From an uncultured Lachnospiraceae bacterium (GTDB taxonomy: Bacteria; Bacillota; Clostridia; Lachnospirales; Lachnospiraceae), in assembly GCA_910583605.1 (NCBI GenBank), contig CAJTXN010000013.1:13308-77307 (forward strand): DNA of 64,000 nucleotides, read 5' to 3'. Made by a program: the position numbers and the translations under genes. The notes beneath the pieces were generated by a model. The model saw nothing but the letters and a program-made list of their open reading frames with translations. It searched no databases and was not told where the DNA came from. Below are positions 42,112 to 53,289 of this stretch, one piece after another (the first letter of the stretch is position 1; each line of letters begins with the position of its first letter).

Positions 42112-42683
42112 ATAAAAAAAGTAATATCCGTTTAATCAAAAGGGTGAGAAAGAGTATAGTTTGTCTTGGTATTCTGATATTAATGACAGGGGTGGCCGGC
42201 ATGAGCGGATGCGGCAAAGGCGGAAACAAAGACGGGAACAGAGCAACCTCATTGGAGGCAGATGCTGTTTATGACAGCAGTCCGGAAGACTCACAGCTGG
42301 ATACAATATTGCAGAATCTGACAGAGAATAATATTTTTGAAGGAGAAATGGCAAAAGTAAGTCCGGCAGCGGTTTTGGAGGCTTACGGATTGAATGAAGC
42401 GAAAGATGGTACAGAAATTTATGTTTCTTATATGAGTACGGCAGCAAAGGCGGATGAAATTACCATAATAAAGAGCGATAATCTGAAGGAAGCGGAATCC
42501 TTTGCAGTACAATATATTGATAAGCGGAAAAAAAGTTTTGAGAGTTATAAGCCGGAAGAAGTAAAAAAACTGGATAATAATCTGACTGTGGCATACGGTA
42601 CTGACAGCGGAATTTATATTTTGTGCGTCTGCAGTGACAAAAAAGCCGCATTGGCTCTGATAGAGGCGGAATCGGTTCATTAA
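42108..42683 (+). CDS. Lipoprotein, DUF4358-like
   Basis: 191-aa protein with a basic N-terminus, a hydrophobic stretch and a lipobox (MSGC, Cys at about residue 35), so it is a membrane-anchored outer-face lipoprotein. The mature part (LTENNIFEGEMAKVSPAAVLEAYGLNEA, then ITIIKSDNLKEAESFAVQYIDKRKKSF) resembles DUF4358 proteins of Lachnospiraceae. The ATGA overlap with the acetyltransferase stop shows translational coupling. It ends tail-to-tail with the short-chain dehydrogenase gene, overlapping by 4 nt. Function unknown. Confidence 0.78.
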   Translation: MNKKSNIRLIKRVRKSIVCLGILILMTGVAGMSGCGKGGNKDGNRATSLEADAVYDSSPEDSQLDTILQNLTENNIFEGEMAKVSPAAVLEAYGLNEAKDGTEIYVSYMSTAAKADEITIIKSDNLKEAESFAVQYIDKRKKSFESYKPEEVKKLDNNLTVAYGTDSGIYILCVCSDKKAALALIEAESVH

Positions 42684-43429
42684 GTCCATCCGCCGTCAAA
42701 TGTTATGATCTGTCCGGTCAGATAGGGATTGGAAACTGCAATACCGTAAATAAGTTCAGCAGCTTCGGCAGCAGTTCCCATTCTTCCGGAAGGAATTTCA
42801 TATTCCAGTTCCTGTCGTTCTTCAGCGGACAGACGGGAATTCATTTCAGTATCTATGGCACCGCAGGCTATGGCGTTTACGCTTATACCGGAAGGTGCCA
42901 GTTCTTTTGCCAGCGCTTTGGTAAAAGCATTGACACCGCCTTTGGAAGCCGAATAGGCAACTTCACAGGCAGCACCCACATTACCCCAGACCGAAGAAAT
43001 ATTGATGATATGACCGTTTTGACGGGCGATCATTTGAGGAATAAAGACTTTACAGATATAAAAACAGGAAGACAGGTTTGTGTTGATCACCTGTTCCCAG
43101 TCATTGATTCCGGTGTCCTGCAGAAGGCCGAAAAAACCGATGCCAGCGTTATTAATAATAGTAGAAACCGAAATCTGCATTTCCTGAAGCTGCTGTCTGA
43201 ACTGAAGAACAGAATCAAAATCGGATACATCCGTCAGAAAGGAAAGACATTTCACGCCGGATTGCTCTGCCAGAGTCTTTACTTCTTTTAATTTCTCACT
43301 GTTTTGTCTGGACAAAATAATAAGGTTATGTCCGTGAGCTGCAAAAGTAAGGGCGGTTTCCTTTCCGATTCCGCGGGATGCACCGGTTACAAGTACATAA
43401 TCATTAGAAGCTGCTGATTCGTTATTCAT
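42680..43429 (-). CDS. Short-chain dehydrogenase/reductase (FabG-like)
   Basis: 249-aa classical SDR: cofactor motif TGASRGIGKE, the NNAG motif in IINNAGIGFFG, catalytic Ser in ISSVWG, YxxxK in YSASKGG, and the C-terminal LTGQIITFDGGWT typical of 3-oxoacyl-ACP-reductase-like enzymes. It reduces a ketone with NAD(P)H; the substrate is unknown, and a lone copy away from fab genes is unlikely to be the main FabG. The ATG at 43429 follows GAGG; an ATG 12 nt upstream overlaps that site. Confidence 0.92.
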   Translation of the reverse strand: MNNESAASNDYVLVTGASRGIGKETALTFAAHGHNLIILSRQNSEKLKEVKTLAEQSGVKCLSFLTDVSDFDSVLQFRQQLQEMQISVSTIINNAGIGFFGLLQDTGINDWEQVINTNLSSCFYICKVFIPQMIARQNGHIINISSVWGNVGAACEVAYSASKGGVNAFTKALAKELAPSGISVNAIACGAIDTEMNSRLSAEERQELEYEIPSGRMGTAAEAAELIYGIAVSNPYLTGQIITFDGGWT

Positions 43430-43604
43430 AATAAACCTCATTTCTGTATATTGTGTTATAAATATATCATAAAAGTGTATCAGATAGAAAGAAAAAAATA
43501 TACCTGTTTTTTTATTGGGTATTGCTGATTATGGGGCAATATATGCGTATTTTATCATACTTTGTAAAAAATATATCCATATTTTGTAAAATTATTAAAC
43601 TTCA

Positions 43605-43633
43605 TTGACAAAGACTGGATGCAGTGGTAAAAT
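43605..43633 (+). promoter_or_regulatory. sigma-A promoter of the cell-wall hydrolase gene
   Basis: TTGACA, 17-nt spacer, TAAAAT, 62 nt before the start. Confidence 0.75.
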
Positions 43634-43694
43634 GTAAAAAGATTTTAATAGTTTTGTAACATATACCATAGAAAGTTTAGAAAGGGCGGTAATT

Positions 43695-45095
43695 GTGAAA
43701 AGAAAAGATGTAAGCATTATTGTCGGTTGTGCGGTAGTGGCAGCAGCAATAGGATGCACAACAATTAATGCACAGAACAGGACAAATGAACTTTCCGTTA
43801 ATATTCCAAATGCGGGAATTGCAAGTGTACTTGATAACTATAACACAGAGTCAGATGAGCAGAAGGCTGAACTGAGTGCGTTAATAACACAGACTGTGAT
43901 GGTGGCAGAGAATACTGCACCTGAACAGAAGGATAATATAGATAATCAGAAATCATCCGCAGAGGCTGCAGAAAGTACATCTGCCGATATGACAGAAGCG
44001 GCAACGGAGCCGCAGACCACAGTGCCTGAAACGGAACCGGTTACGGAAGAACCAACAACAGAGGAACCATCATTTTATGACACCATAGCAATGTCTCAGG
44101 TAGATAATTATGTAAATGTAAGATCCATACCGAGTACGGACGGTGAGATTTTAGGTAAGATATATAATAACTGTGCAGCGACCATTATTGAGACGGTTGG
44201 TGACTGGTATAAGATTGAATCCGGTAATGTACAGGGATATATCAAAGCAGAATATTTTGTTACCGGAGATGCGGCAGAGGCGGTTGCAATGCAATGCAGG
44301 AATGTTTTTGCCACAGTTACGACAGAAGTATTAAATGTAAGAGCCGGCCAGGGCACCGATACAGAATTACTGACACAGATACCGTATGGTGGAAAGTTTG
44401 ATGTAATCGAATATGGTGACGGCTGGGTATACTTAGATATCGATGGTGATGTTCAGGGCTGGGTATCCATGGATTATGTAGATATTTCAGTTCATTTTAA
44501 TACGGCTATCACATTAGAAGAAGAACAGGCAAAACTGGAAGAAGAAGCCAGACGTGCCCGTGAAGCGGAAGAGGCAGCAAGAATAGCAGAAGAAGCCAGA
44601 CGTGCAGAGCGGGAAGCGGCAGCAGAACGAGACAGACAGGCGGCTGAAGCAAAGCGTGCACAGCAGGCAGAGGCAGCACGGGAGGCACAGCAGGCATATG
44701 AAAATACAGTAAATGAATCGGATGCCGCATCGGCAATGAGAAATGCAGTTGTAGCATATGCTTTACAATATGTAGGATATCCGTATGTGTATGGCGGCAC
44801 AAGTCTGACAAACGGCACAGACTGTTCCGGATTCACACTTTCCGTATATGCCCATTTTGGATATGGATTAAACCGGGTATCTGCGGATCAGGCATATAAT
44901 GGAGTTGAAGTATCCATTGATTCACTGCTTCCGGGTGATTTACTGTTTTATTCCAACGGTGGAAGAGGAATCGGACATGTGGCATTATATATCGGTAATG
45001 GACAGGTTGTTCATGCAAGCACTCCGGCCACCGGAATCAAGATATCCGATTATATGTACCGGACTCCGATCACTGCCAGAAGAATTATATATTAA
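43695..45095 (+). CDS. Secreted peptidoglycan hydrolase, SH3b x2 - coiled coil - NlpC/P60
   Basis: 466-aa exported protein. It has a signal/anchor segment (residues about 5-25), a Glu/Thr/Pro-rich spacer (60-130), two bacterial SH3 domains (about 135-185, YVNVRSIPSTDGEILGKI; about 205-258, EVLNVRAGQGTDTELLTQI), an Ala/Glu/Arg-rich coiled coil (about 262-335), and an NlpC/P60 domain (about 350-466). Catalytic Cys is in GTDCSGFTLSVYAHFG and His in GIGHVALYIGNGQVVHAS. It should cut D-Glu-diamino acid bonds in wall peptides. The start is a GTG after AAAGGGCGG. A strong terminator follows. Confidence 0.95.
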   Translation: MKRKDVSIIVGCAVVAAAIGCTTINAQNRTNELSVNIPNAGIASVLDNYNTESDEQKAELSALITQTVMVAENTAPEQKDNIDNQKSSAEAAESTSADMTEAATEPQTTVPETEPVTEEPTTEEPSFYDTIAMSQVDNYVNVRSIPSTDGEILGKIYNNCAATIIETVGDWYKIESGNVQGYIKAEYFVTGDAAEAVAMQCRNVFATVTTEVLNVRAGQGTDTELLTQIPYGGKFDVIEYGDGWVYLDIDGDVQGWVSMDYVDISVHFNTAITLEEEQAKLEEEARRAREAEEAARIAEEARRAEREAAAERDRQAAEAKRAQQAEAAREAQQAYENTVNESDAASAMRNAVVAYALQYVGYPYVYGGTSLTNGTDCSGFTLSVYAHFGYGLNRVSADQAYNGVEVSIDSLLPGDLLFYSNGGRGIGHVALYIGNGQVVHASTPATGIKISDYMYRTPITARRIIY

Positions 45096-45104
45096 ATGAA
45101 AATA

Positions 45105-45145
45105 AAAAGGTTCTTCAAGTTTAATTCAACTTGAAGAACCTTTTT
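45105..45145. terminator. Strong bidirectional terminator
   Basis: A perfect stem of about 17 bp (AAAAGGTTCTTCAAGTT and complement) with a 6-nt loop and T-runs on both strands, between convergent genes. Confidence 0.9.
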
Positions 45146-45660
45146 TAGTTTTCGGCAGTTTCATTTTTTTTAAATCTCTTCGGAATATTTTTTTCAGCCC
45201 AAATCTTAAGAGACTGTGCATTGCTGGAAATCCGGTCAAGGGCTTTCAGTACATCTTCGAAATCTTCTTCCTCTTCAGGCGCAATTCTTCCGTCTTCCGC
45301 AATATCAATTAATTTAGATTTCAAAGCCGAAACATTTTCGATGGAACCAAGTACCTGCAGAGTAAGCCTGTCAAAATCACTGGTTATATCCAGTTTGCTC
45401 ATGGTACATTTTCCAAGAGAACATTCCATGGAACAAAACAGATGGCATAATTCCGGCGACTGATAAGCTTCAGACATACGTATTACTTCTTCCGGATATG
45501 GAGTGGTAGACCCCAGCTCGATTCTGGCCAGCCTGGTACGGTCTATATTGATTAATTCAGCAGCATTTTCCCGGCTGGATAAGCTGGGATTACTCTGTGA
45601 AGCATTGTAACGGGCCAGATAAAAAATATTATCTGCGGCCTTGGTTGCTTTTTTTCCCAT
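45145..45660 (-). CDS. XRE-like helix-turn-helix regulator
   Basis: 171-aa protein. Residues about 10-70 resemble an XRE/Cro helix-turn-helix (FYLARYNASQSNPSLSSRENAAELINIDRTRLARIELGSTTPYPEEVIRMSEAY), followed by a CSMECSLGKC cysteine cluster and a helical C-terminal half. Similar proteins are common in Lachnospiraceae and are presumed DNA-binding. The ATG at 45660 follows GGAGG; an upstream in-frame extension of 58 codons has no site. Target genes unknown. Confidence 0.8.
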   Translation of the reverse strand: MGKKATKAADNIFYLARYNASQSNPSLSSRENAAELINIDRTRLARIELGSTTPYPEEVIRMSEAYQSPELCHLFCSMECSLGKCTMSKLDITSDFDRLTLQVLGSIENVSALKSKLIDIAEDGRIAPEEEEDFEDVLKALDRISSNAQSLKIWAEKNIPKRFKKNETAEN

Positions 45661-45757
45661 TGTAAAAACCTCCGTTAAACTGTATCTCAAAATGCTGATA
45701 TTAGTATAGAACAAAATGACATCAAAGTAAAGAGGGGATATACTGCGGAGAGATTTG

Positions 45758-45803
45758 GCGAACGGACGCCGCTCTGCCTTCACCGGGCAGAGCGGCTGTT
45801 CGT
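45758..45803. repeat. GC-rich hairpin in the intergenic region
   Basis: Perfect 10-bp stem CCGCTCTGCC/GGCAGAGCGG, with flanking CGAAC/GTTCG able to pair. No T-run follows on either strand, so it is not a typical terminator. No gene is seen in 45661-46378. Confidence 0.6.
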
Positions 45804-45913
45804 TGGCAGAATAAAATAAATGGAAATTCAGCAATTATTCTGTCAGCCCAAATCCCAAAGACAGCATTTCTCAAGCTAAAAAAGTAAAAATAACGTTATT
45901 GACTTTTCTACAT

Positions 45914-46123
45914 TTATCCATACTGCACAAAAACTGAGCGGAATAATACATTAATAAACCATCCGAATCTGACAAATAAACTATCTTCCTGTGGATAAGT
46001 TTAAAAGGATTCCACGAATTTTTCGCGTTTCAAACCTACTTTATTGAGTTATCCACGAAGTTATCCACATTATCCACCGAAAATGTGGAGTAAATAAGTA
46101 GTAATTTGGAAAAGTTATCCACA
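45914..46123. other. DnaA-box cluster
   Basis: Perfect TTATCCACA at 46061-46069 and 46115-46123 and on the minus strand at 45990-45998. One-mismatch boxes lie at 45914-45922 (TTATCCATA), 46049-46057 (TTATCCACG) and 46070-46078 (TTATCCACC). Five boxes fall within 135 bp in an AT-rich gene-free region. This could titrate DnaA or regulate the flanking genes. No dnaA or dnaN is present here. Confidence 0.75.
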
Positions 46124-46200
46124 AACATGCGTTTTGTTAATATCTTATAAATCGATAGAATTTTGTCAAAACTGCTTGACAAAAAGAACCCCCTTTTTTC

Positions 46201-46228
46201 TTGAAATAATCTGTAAGTATGGTATAAT
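46201..46228 (+). promoter_or_regulatory. Promoter of hpf
   Basis: TTGAAA, 16-nt spacer, perfect TATAAT, about 150 nt before the start codon. Confidence 0.6.
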
Positions 46229-46378
46229 GGATACATGAATAAATTGTTTAGAAGGTTCAGTTTATTTATGCAATGGTGAAAATCTTATTTTCACAGTTGC
46301 CCCGGGAAATTTATACCAGTGTTTGTGGGACAGGCATTGACATTGATTTCTCAATAAAGGGAAAAGGAGATGGACAGC

Positions 46379-46906
46379 ATGAGATTCGTAATCACAGGAA
46401 GAAACATTGATGTTACAGAGGGATTAAGAGCAGCAGTGCAGGAGAAGATTGGCAAATTAGAGCGCTATTTCAGCCCTGATACGGAAGCTATCGTTACACT
46501 TAGTGTAGAGAAGGACAGGCAGAAGATAGAAGTTACGATTCCTGTCAAGGGAAATATAATACGTTCCGAACAGGTGAGCAGTGATATGTATGTATCAATT
46601 GACCTTGTAGAAGAAATTATTGAGAGACAGTTAAAAAAATATAAGAATAAAATTATTGAAAAACAGCAGGCAAGAGAAGTTTTCAGCGATGAATACATTG
46701 AGAAGGACTATGATGAAGACGACACCGTAAAGATTATCCGAACCAAGAAATTCGGTATTAAACCGATGGATCCGGAAGAGGCATGTATTCAGATGGAATT
46801 GCTGGGACATAATTTCTATGTATTTTCCAATTCAGAAACAGATGAAGTGAATGTGGTATATAAGAGAAAGGGAAATACATATGGCTTAATTGAGCCGGAA
46901 TTCTAA
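46379..46906 (+). CDS. hpf: Ribosome hibernation promoting factor, long form
   Basis: 175-aa long HPF. The N-terminal S30AE domain (residues 1-100: MRFVITGRNIDVTEGLRAAVQEKI, KLERYF, IIERQLKKYKNKI) binds the 30S decoding region. The C-terminal domain (about 118-175: IIRTKKFGIKPMDPEEACIQMELLGHNFYVFSN...VVYKRKGNTYGLIEPEF) dimerises to join two 70S ribosomes into 100S particles. The ATG at 46379 is 9 nt from AAGGAG; an ATG at 46370 would overlap that site. It is upstream of secA, as in many Firmicutes. Confidence 0.96.
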   Translation: MRFVITGRNIDVTEGLRAAVQEKIGKLERYFSPDTEAIVTLSVEKDRQKIEVTIPVKGNIIRSEQVSSDMYVSIDLVEEIIERQLKKYKNKIIEKQQAREVFSDEYIEKDYDEDDTVKIIRTKKFGIKPMDPEEACIQMELLGHNFYVFSNSETDEVNVVYKRKGNTYGLIEPEF

Positions 46907-46937
46907 AAAAGGCTGGACAACCATATTTAAGATAATA

Positions 46938-46974
46938 GGGTAATGCATAATTATTATGCATTACCCCTTTTGTT
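46938..46974 (+). terminator. hpf terminator
   Basis: 13-bp perfect stem GGGTAATGCATAA/TTATGCATTACCC with a 3-nt loop and CTTTTGTTT. Confidence 0.85.
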
Positions 46975-46992
46975 TCCAGAAGATAAAATGTT

Positions 46993-47021
46993 TTGCTAAA
47001 ATTGCTTTAGACTTGAATAAT
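46993..47021 (+). promoter_or_regulatory. Probable secA promoter
   Basis: TTGCTA, 17-nt spacer, AATAAT, leaving a leader of about 120 nt. Confidence 0.45.
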
Positions 47022-47150
47022 TAAAGAAAGGGTGTTACAATAACATCTATATGTAAACTATTAAATTGGACAGTTTTATCCTGAAGATAAGGATGTTGTT
47101 CTGAATTGATAGACATAAAATAAACTATAACCAGATATAGGAGATAAGTA

Positions 47151-49721
<2,571 letters not shown>

Positions 49722-49726
49722 TAAGC

Positions 49727-50843
49727 GTGGTTGAATTAGATCAGTTTAAGTACAATCTGTCCCAGTATACGGAACCGCTTAAAGAATTGAGGGATTCACT
49801 TTGACCTGGCGAATAAGCAGGATCGGATTATTGAGATAGAAAGAAATTTAGAATCGCCGGATATCTGGAATGAGCCGGATAAGGCGCAGTTGTTTGTTCG
49901 GGAATTAAAGGGATTAAAGGATGTTATAGAAAAGTTTGGGGGCCTTGAAAGCCAGTATGAGGATATTGAGACGCTGATCCAGATGGGATATGAAGAAAAC
50001 GATGAAAGTATTCTGGTTGAAATTACATCCATGATGAATGAGTTTTCGGAGTCCTTTGAAACATTAAAAGTAAGTACGCTGCTTTCCGGAGACTATGACA
50101 GAAATAATGCGATATTAACGCTTCACGCAGGGGCAGGAGGTACGGAATCCTGTGACTGGGCCAGTATGTTATCGCGTATGTACCAGAGATTTGCGGACAA
50201 AATGGGATTTTCTGTGGAGATACTGGATTTTCTGGATGGAGATGAAGCAGGGCTAAAGTCTGTCACTCTTCAGATTAACGGTGAAAATGCATACGGATAT
50301 CTGAAATCAGAAAAGGGCGTTCACCGGCTGGTACGGATATCACCGTTTAATGCAGCAGGGAAACGGCAGACATCTTTTGCATCCTGTGATGTCATGCCGG
50401 AGATTGAAGATGATATCGACATTGAGATTAATGATGATGAACTCAGAATCGACACCTATCGAAGCAGCGGTGCAGGCGGACAGCATATTAACAAAACCTC
50501 ATCGGCAATCCGGATTACCCATATTCCTACCGGGATTGTCGTTCAGTGTCAGAATGAACGTTCACAGTTTCAGAACAAAGACAAGGCTATGCAGATGCTG
50601 AAAGCGAAACTGTATTTACTGAAAAAAGCAGAGAATGCAGAGAAGGTTTCGGATATACGTGGAGAAGTAAAGGATATTAATTTTGGCAATCAGATTCGTT
50701 CTTATGTAATGCAGCCCTATACCATGGTAAAAGACCATAGAACCAATTTTGAGAGTGGAAATGTGTCAGCCGTTCTGGATGGGGATTTGGAGCCTTTCAT
50801 AAGCGCATATCTAAAGTGGTGCAGTCTGAATAAAACGCAGTAA
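49727..50843 (+). CDS. prfB: Peptide chain release factor 2 (programmed +1 frameshift)
   Basis: Coding begins at GTG 49727 and runs 25 codons to CTT TGA C at 49799-49805. Ribosomes must shift +1 at CTT to read GAC and continue to 50843. An internal AGGGA lies 5 bases before the CTT, as the autoregulatory mechanism needs. The product is about 371 aa: the N-terminal helical domain, the stop-codon-recognising SPF in VRISPFNAAGKRQTSF, and the catalytic GGQ in SSGAGGQHINKTSSAIRI. RF2 reads UGA and UAA and releases the peptide. Low RF2 favours shifting and so its own synthesis. Confidence 0.95.
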
Positions 50844-50870
50844 AAAAGATGGAAAGGAATGGTATTTTGT

Positions 50871-51335
50871 ATGACAGAGTTTAAGCCGGTTGTTTTTAAA
50901 GTTGGAAATGAATATTATGGAGTGGATATTAATTTAGTCAGGGGAATTGAAAAGATGATACAGGTAGTGTCGATACCAAATTCCAATCCGAATATTAAAG
51001 GAATTATCAACCTGAGAGGTGATGTGATTCCTGTTTACAGTCTGCGGGAAAAGTTTAATTTAGAGCCGATGAATGAATCGGAGGACAACCAGTTTATAAT
51101 TGTAAAGGTTGAAGACATGCTTCTTGCGCTCGAAGTAGATAAAGTGGATGAGATACAGAATATATCGGAAGACATGATTTTTGATGTCCCGATTATCATT
51201 AAATCAAAAGAAACGGAATATGCGGAAAAGATTATTTCGGGTAACGGACGGATTGTTATTATTATTGATATTCATAACCTGATGTCGGATATGGAAATGC
51301 AGGAGTTAACGGAAATGGTGCAGGAGATGGCATAG
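50871..51335 (+). CDS. CheW-like chemotaxis coupling protein
   Basis: 154-aa protein with a single CheW domain: VFKVGNEYYGVDINLVRGIEK, IPNSNPNIKGIINLRGDVIPVYSLREKF, and the acidic DNQFIIVKVEDMLLALEVDKVDEI. CheW links receptors to the CheA kinase. It is separated from any other chemotaxis gene here except the MCP scrap at 13.4 kb. The ATG at 50871 is preferred because the ATG at 50859 overlaps AAAGGA. A terminator follows at once. Confidence 0.9.
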   Translation: MTEFKPVVFKVGNEYYGVDINLVRGIEKMIQVVSIPNSNPNIKGIINLRGDVIPVYSLREKFNLEPMNESEDNQFIIVKVEDMLLALEVDKVDEIQNISEDMIFDVPIIIKSKETEYAEKIISGNGRIVIIIDIHNLMSDMEMQELTEMVQEMA

Positions 51336-51342
51336 ATGACGG

Positions 51343-51389
51343 GACTGTTATATTTGCAGATACAGGCTGCGGATATAACAGTCTTTTTT
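51343..51389 (+). terminator. cheW terminator
   Basis: 11-bp stem GACTGTTATAT/ATATAACAGTC with a 19-nt loop and TTTTTT. Confidence 0.8.
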
Positions 51390-51404
51390 ATATTGAAGTT
51401 GTGC

Positions 51405-51433
51405 TTGCACATTTTCTGTTATTGTGATAAAAT
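51405..51433 (+). promoter_or_regulatory. Promoter of the ACT-hom-apgM run
   Basis: TTGCAC, 17-nt spacer, TAAAAT. Transcription would start near 51440, which excludes the longest upstream reading-frame start for the ACT gene. Confidence 0.65.
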
Positions 51434-51504
51434 TCTTTGCATGGAAAACAACTGTGTTTGTCAGACATACATATGAAACACACATACAAATAATGAGAAA
51501 GGTT

Positions 51505-51975
51505 ATGGAAAAGTGCAAGGTGGAAAAGGATTTTAGTGATAACGGAAAATATTATGTGCTGAAAAAGAAAGCTGTTCCGGAAGTGCTTCTAAAAGTAGTA
51601 GAGGCAAAGCGGCTGCTGGAATCCGAAAAGGCGATTTCCATTCAGGAAGCAACGGATCAGGTGGGACTCAGCAGAAGTTCCTTTTACAAATATAAGGACG
51701 ATATTTTTCCGTTCCATGATAATGCCAGAGGCAAGACAATTACCTTTGTCCTGCAGATGGATGATGAACCGGGACTGCTGTCCGTGGTGCTTGGAATCAT
51801 TGCAAAATATAATGCGAATATTCTGACGATTCATCAGACGATCCCCATAAACGGTGTGGCTTCCCTGACACTGAGCATTGAAATACTGCCGAATGCAAAA
51901 AATGTTTCGGAGTTAATAGAAGAAATTGAAACCAAAAAAGGAATTCATTATTTGAAAATTTTAGCAAGAGAATGA
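51505..51975 (+). CDS. HTH-ACT domain regulator (PheB-like)
   Basis: 156-aa protein: an N-terminal helical HTH-like part (about 20-72: LPEVLLKV-type VPEVLLKVVEAKRLLE, SIQEATDQVGLSRSSFYKYKDDIFPF) and a C-terminal ACT domain (about 78-156: ITFVLQMDDEPGLLSVVLGIIAKYNANILTIHQ). ACT domains bind amino acids. It resembles PheB/UPF0735 proteins that sit next to hom, and probably senses threonine or a related amino acid. The start is uncertain: ATG 51505 has GAAAGG only 2 nt away, and ATG 51493 lacks a site. Confidence 0.82.
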   Translation: MEKCKVEKDFSDNGKYYVLKKKAVPEVLLKVVEAKRLLESEKAISIQEATDQVGLSRSSFYKYKDDIFPFHDNARGKTITFVLQMDDEPGLLSVVLGIIAKYNANILTIHQTIPINGVASLTLSIEILPNAKNVSELIEEIETKKGIHYLKILARE

Positions 51976-52020
51976 AATATTTATGGAAAGGAAACCGGGA
52001 AACGCGGTGAGGTAAAAGTA

Positions 52021-53238
52021 ATGATTAATGTAGCAGTATTAGGATATGGTACAGTAGGTTCGGGAATAGTGGAAGTATTTAATACGAATCAGGAAAGTAT
52101 TAATAAAAAAGCAGGAAATGATATACATGTGAAATATGTATTGGATTTAAGGGAGTTTCCGGGAGATCCGGTGATGGATATACTGGTACATGATTATAAT
52201 ATTATATTAAATGATCCGGAAGTTGAAGTGATCGCTGAAGTACTGGGCGGAGTGGAACCGGCCTATACATTTGTAAAGTCTGCCCTTGAAAAAGGAAAGA
52301 GCGTCTGCACATCCAATAAGGAACTGGTGGCAAAACATGGCCCGGAACTGTTGGAAATAGCCAGAAAGCACAATCGGAACTTTTTGTTTGAAGCCAGCGT
52401 AGGCGGCGGAATACCAATTATCCGCCCGTTGAACCAGTCGCTGACGGCGGATGAGATAACACACATTACCGGTATTTTAAATGGTACCACAAATTACATT
52501 TTAACAAAGATGAGCAAAGAAGGTCTCGATTTTGACACCGTATTAAAAGAGGCGCAGGATTTGGGCTATGCAGAGAGAAATCCTTCCGCGGATGTAGACG
52601 GATTTGATGCCTGCAGAAAAATTGCAATTTTAGCTTCGCTTGCATACGGATATAATGTGGACTTTGAAGAAATTTATACGGAAGGTATTACGAAAATAAC
52701 AGATGTGGACTTTAAATATGCAAATAAAATGGGACGTTCCATCAAATTATTTGGAAAAGCCAATAAAGTAGATGATAAATTCTATGCTTATGTAGCGCCG
52801 GTCATGATTGGCAGTGAACATCCGCTGTTCAGTGTAAATGGCGTATTTAATGGAATCCTTGTAAACGGCAATGTGCTTGGAGATGTTATGTTCTACGGAA
52901 GCGGAGCAGGAAAGTTACCGACTGCCAGTGCGGTTGTATCCGATATTGTAGATGCCGTTAAACATTTAAATACCAATATCATGTCATTCTGGAGCAGTAA
53001 GAAACTGGAATTAACGGATATCAGACTTTCCGAAAAGAAGTTCTTTGTCAGAGTAAGCGGCAGTGCGGAAGATAAGCTACAGGAAGTTGAAGCAGCGTTT
53101 GGCAAAGTGGAAGTAATTCCGGCAGAAGGCGTGGAAGGTGAATTTGGATTTGTAACGGATGTAATTACAGAGGAAAAATACGAAGAGGCAGCAAAAAAAG
53201 TTGAAGGTGTTATTACAAGAATCCGAATGGAAGATTAG
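52021..53238 (+). CDS. hom: Homoserine dehydrogenase
   Basis: 405-aa NAD(P)-dependent enzyme: dinucleotide fold VAVLGYGTVGSGIVEVF, catalytic domain with GILNGTTNYILTKM and the lysine/aspartate region in DLGYAERNPSADVDGFDACRKIAILASLAYG, and a C-terminal ACT-type regulatory domain (about 325-405). It reduces aspartate semialdehyde to homoserine for threonine and methionine. It lies between the ACT regulator (45-nt gap) and apgM (51-nt gap), and is likely feedback-regulated by threonine. The start follows GTGAGG. Confidence 0.96.
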   Translation: MINVAVLGYGTVGSGIVEVFNTNQESINKKAGNDIHVKYVLDLREFPGDPVMDILVHDYNIILNDPEVEVIAEVLGGVEPAYTFVKSALEKGKSVCTSNKELVAKHGPELLEIARKHNRNFLFEASVGGGIPIIRPLNQSLTADEITHITGILNGTTNYILTKMSKEGLDFDTVLKEAQDLGYAERNPSADVDGFDACRKIAILASLAYGYNVDFEEIYTEGITKITDVDFKYANKMGRSIKLFGKANKVDDKFYAYVAPVMIGSEHPLFSVNGVFNGILVNGNVLGDVMFYGSGAGKLPTASAVVSDIVDAVKHLNTNIMSFWSSKKLELTDIRLSEKKFFVRVSGSAEDKLQEVEAAFGKVEVIPAEGVEGEFGFVTDVITEEKYEEAAKKVEGVITRIRMED

Positions 53239-53289
53239 CATTAAATAATTTATCCGGTGATAAAAAAACAGGCAAAGGAATTGAATTGT

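Noticed and set aside
44492..44836. Minus-strand 114-aa Ala/Ser-rich frame
   Set aside because: Antisense shadow of the coiled coil in the NlpC/P60 protein; no ribosome binding site.
45914..46123. Main chromosomal replication origin
   Set aside because: No dnaA, dnaN or AT-rich unwinding region with origin genes nearby, so the DnaA boxes alone do not make an oriC call.
46036..46236. Minus-strand 66-aa frame with repeated VDN
   Set aside because: It translates the TTATCCAC repeats of the DnaA-box cluster and has no ribosome binding site.
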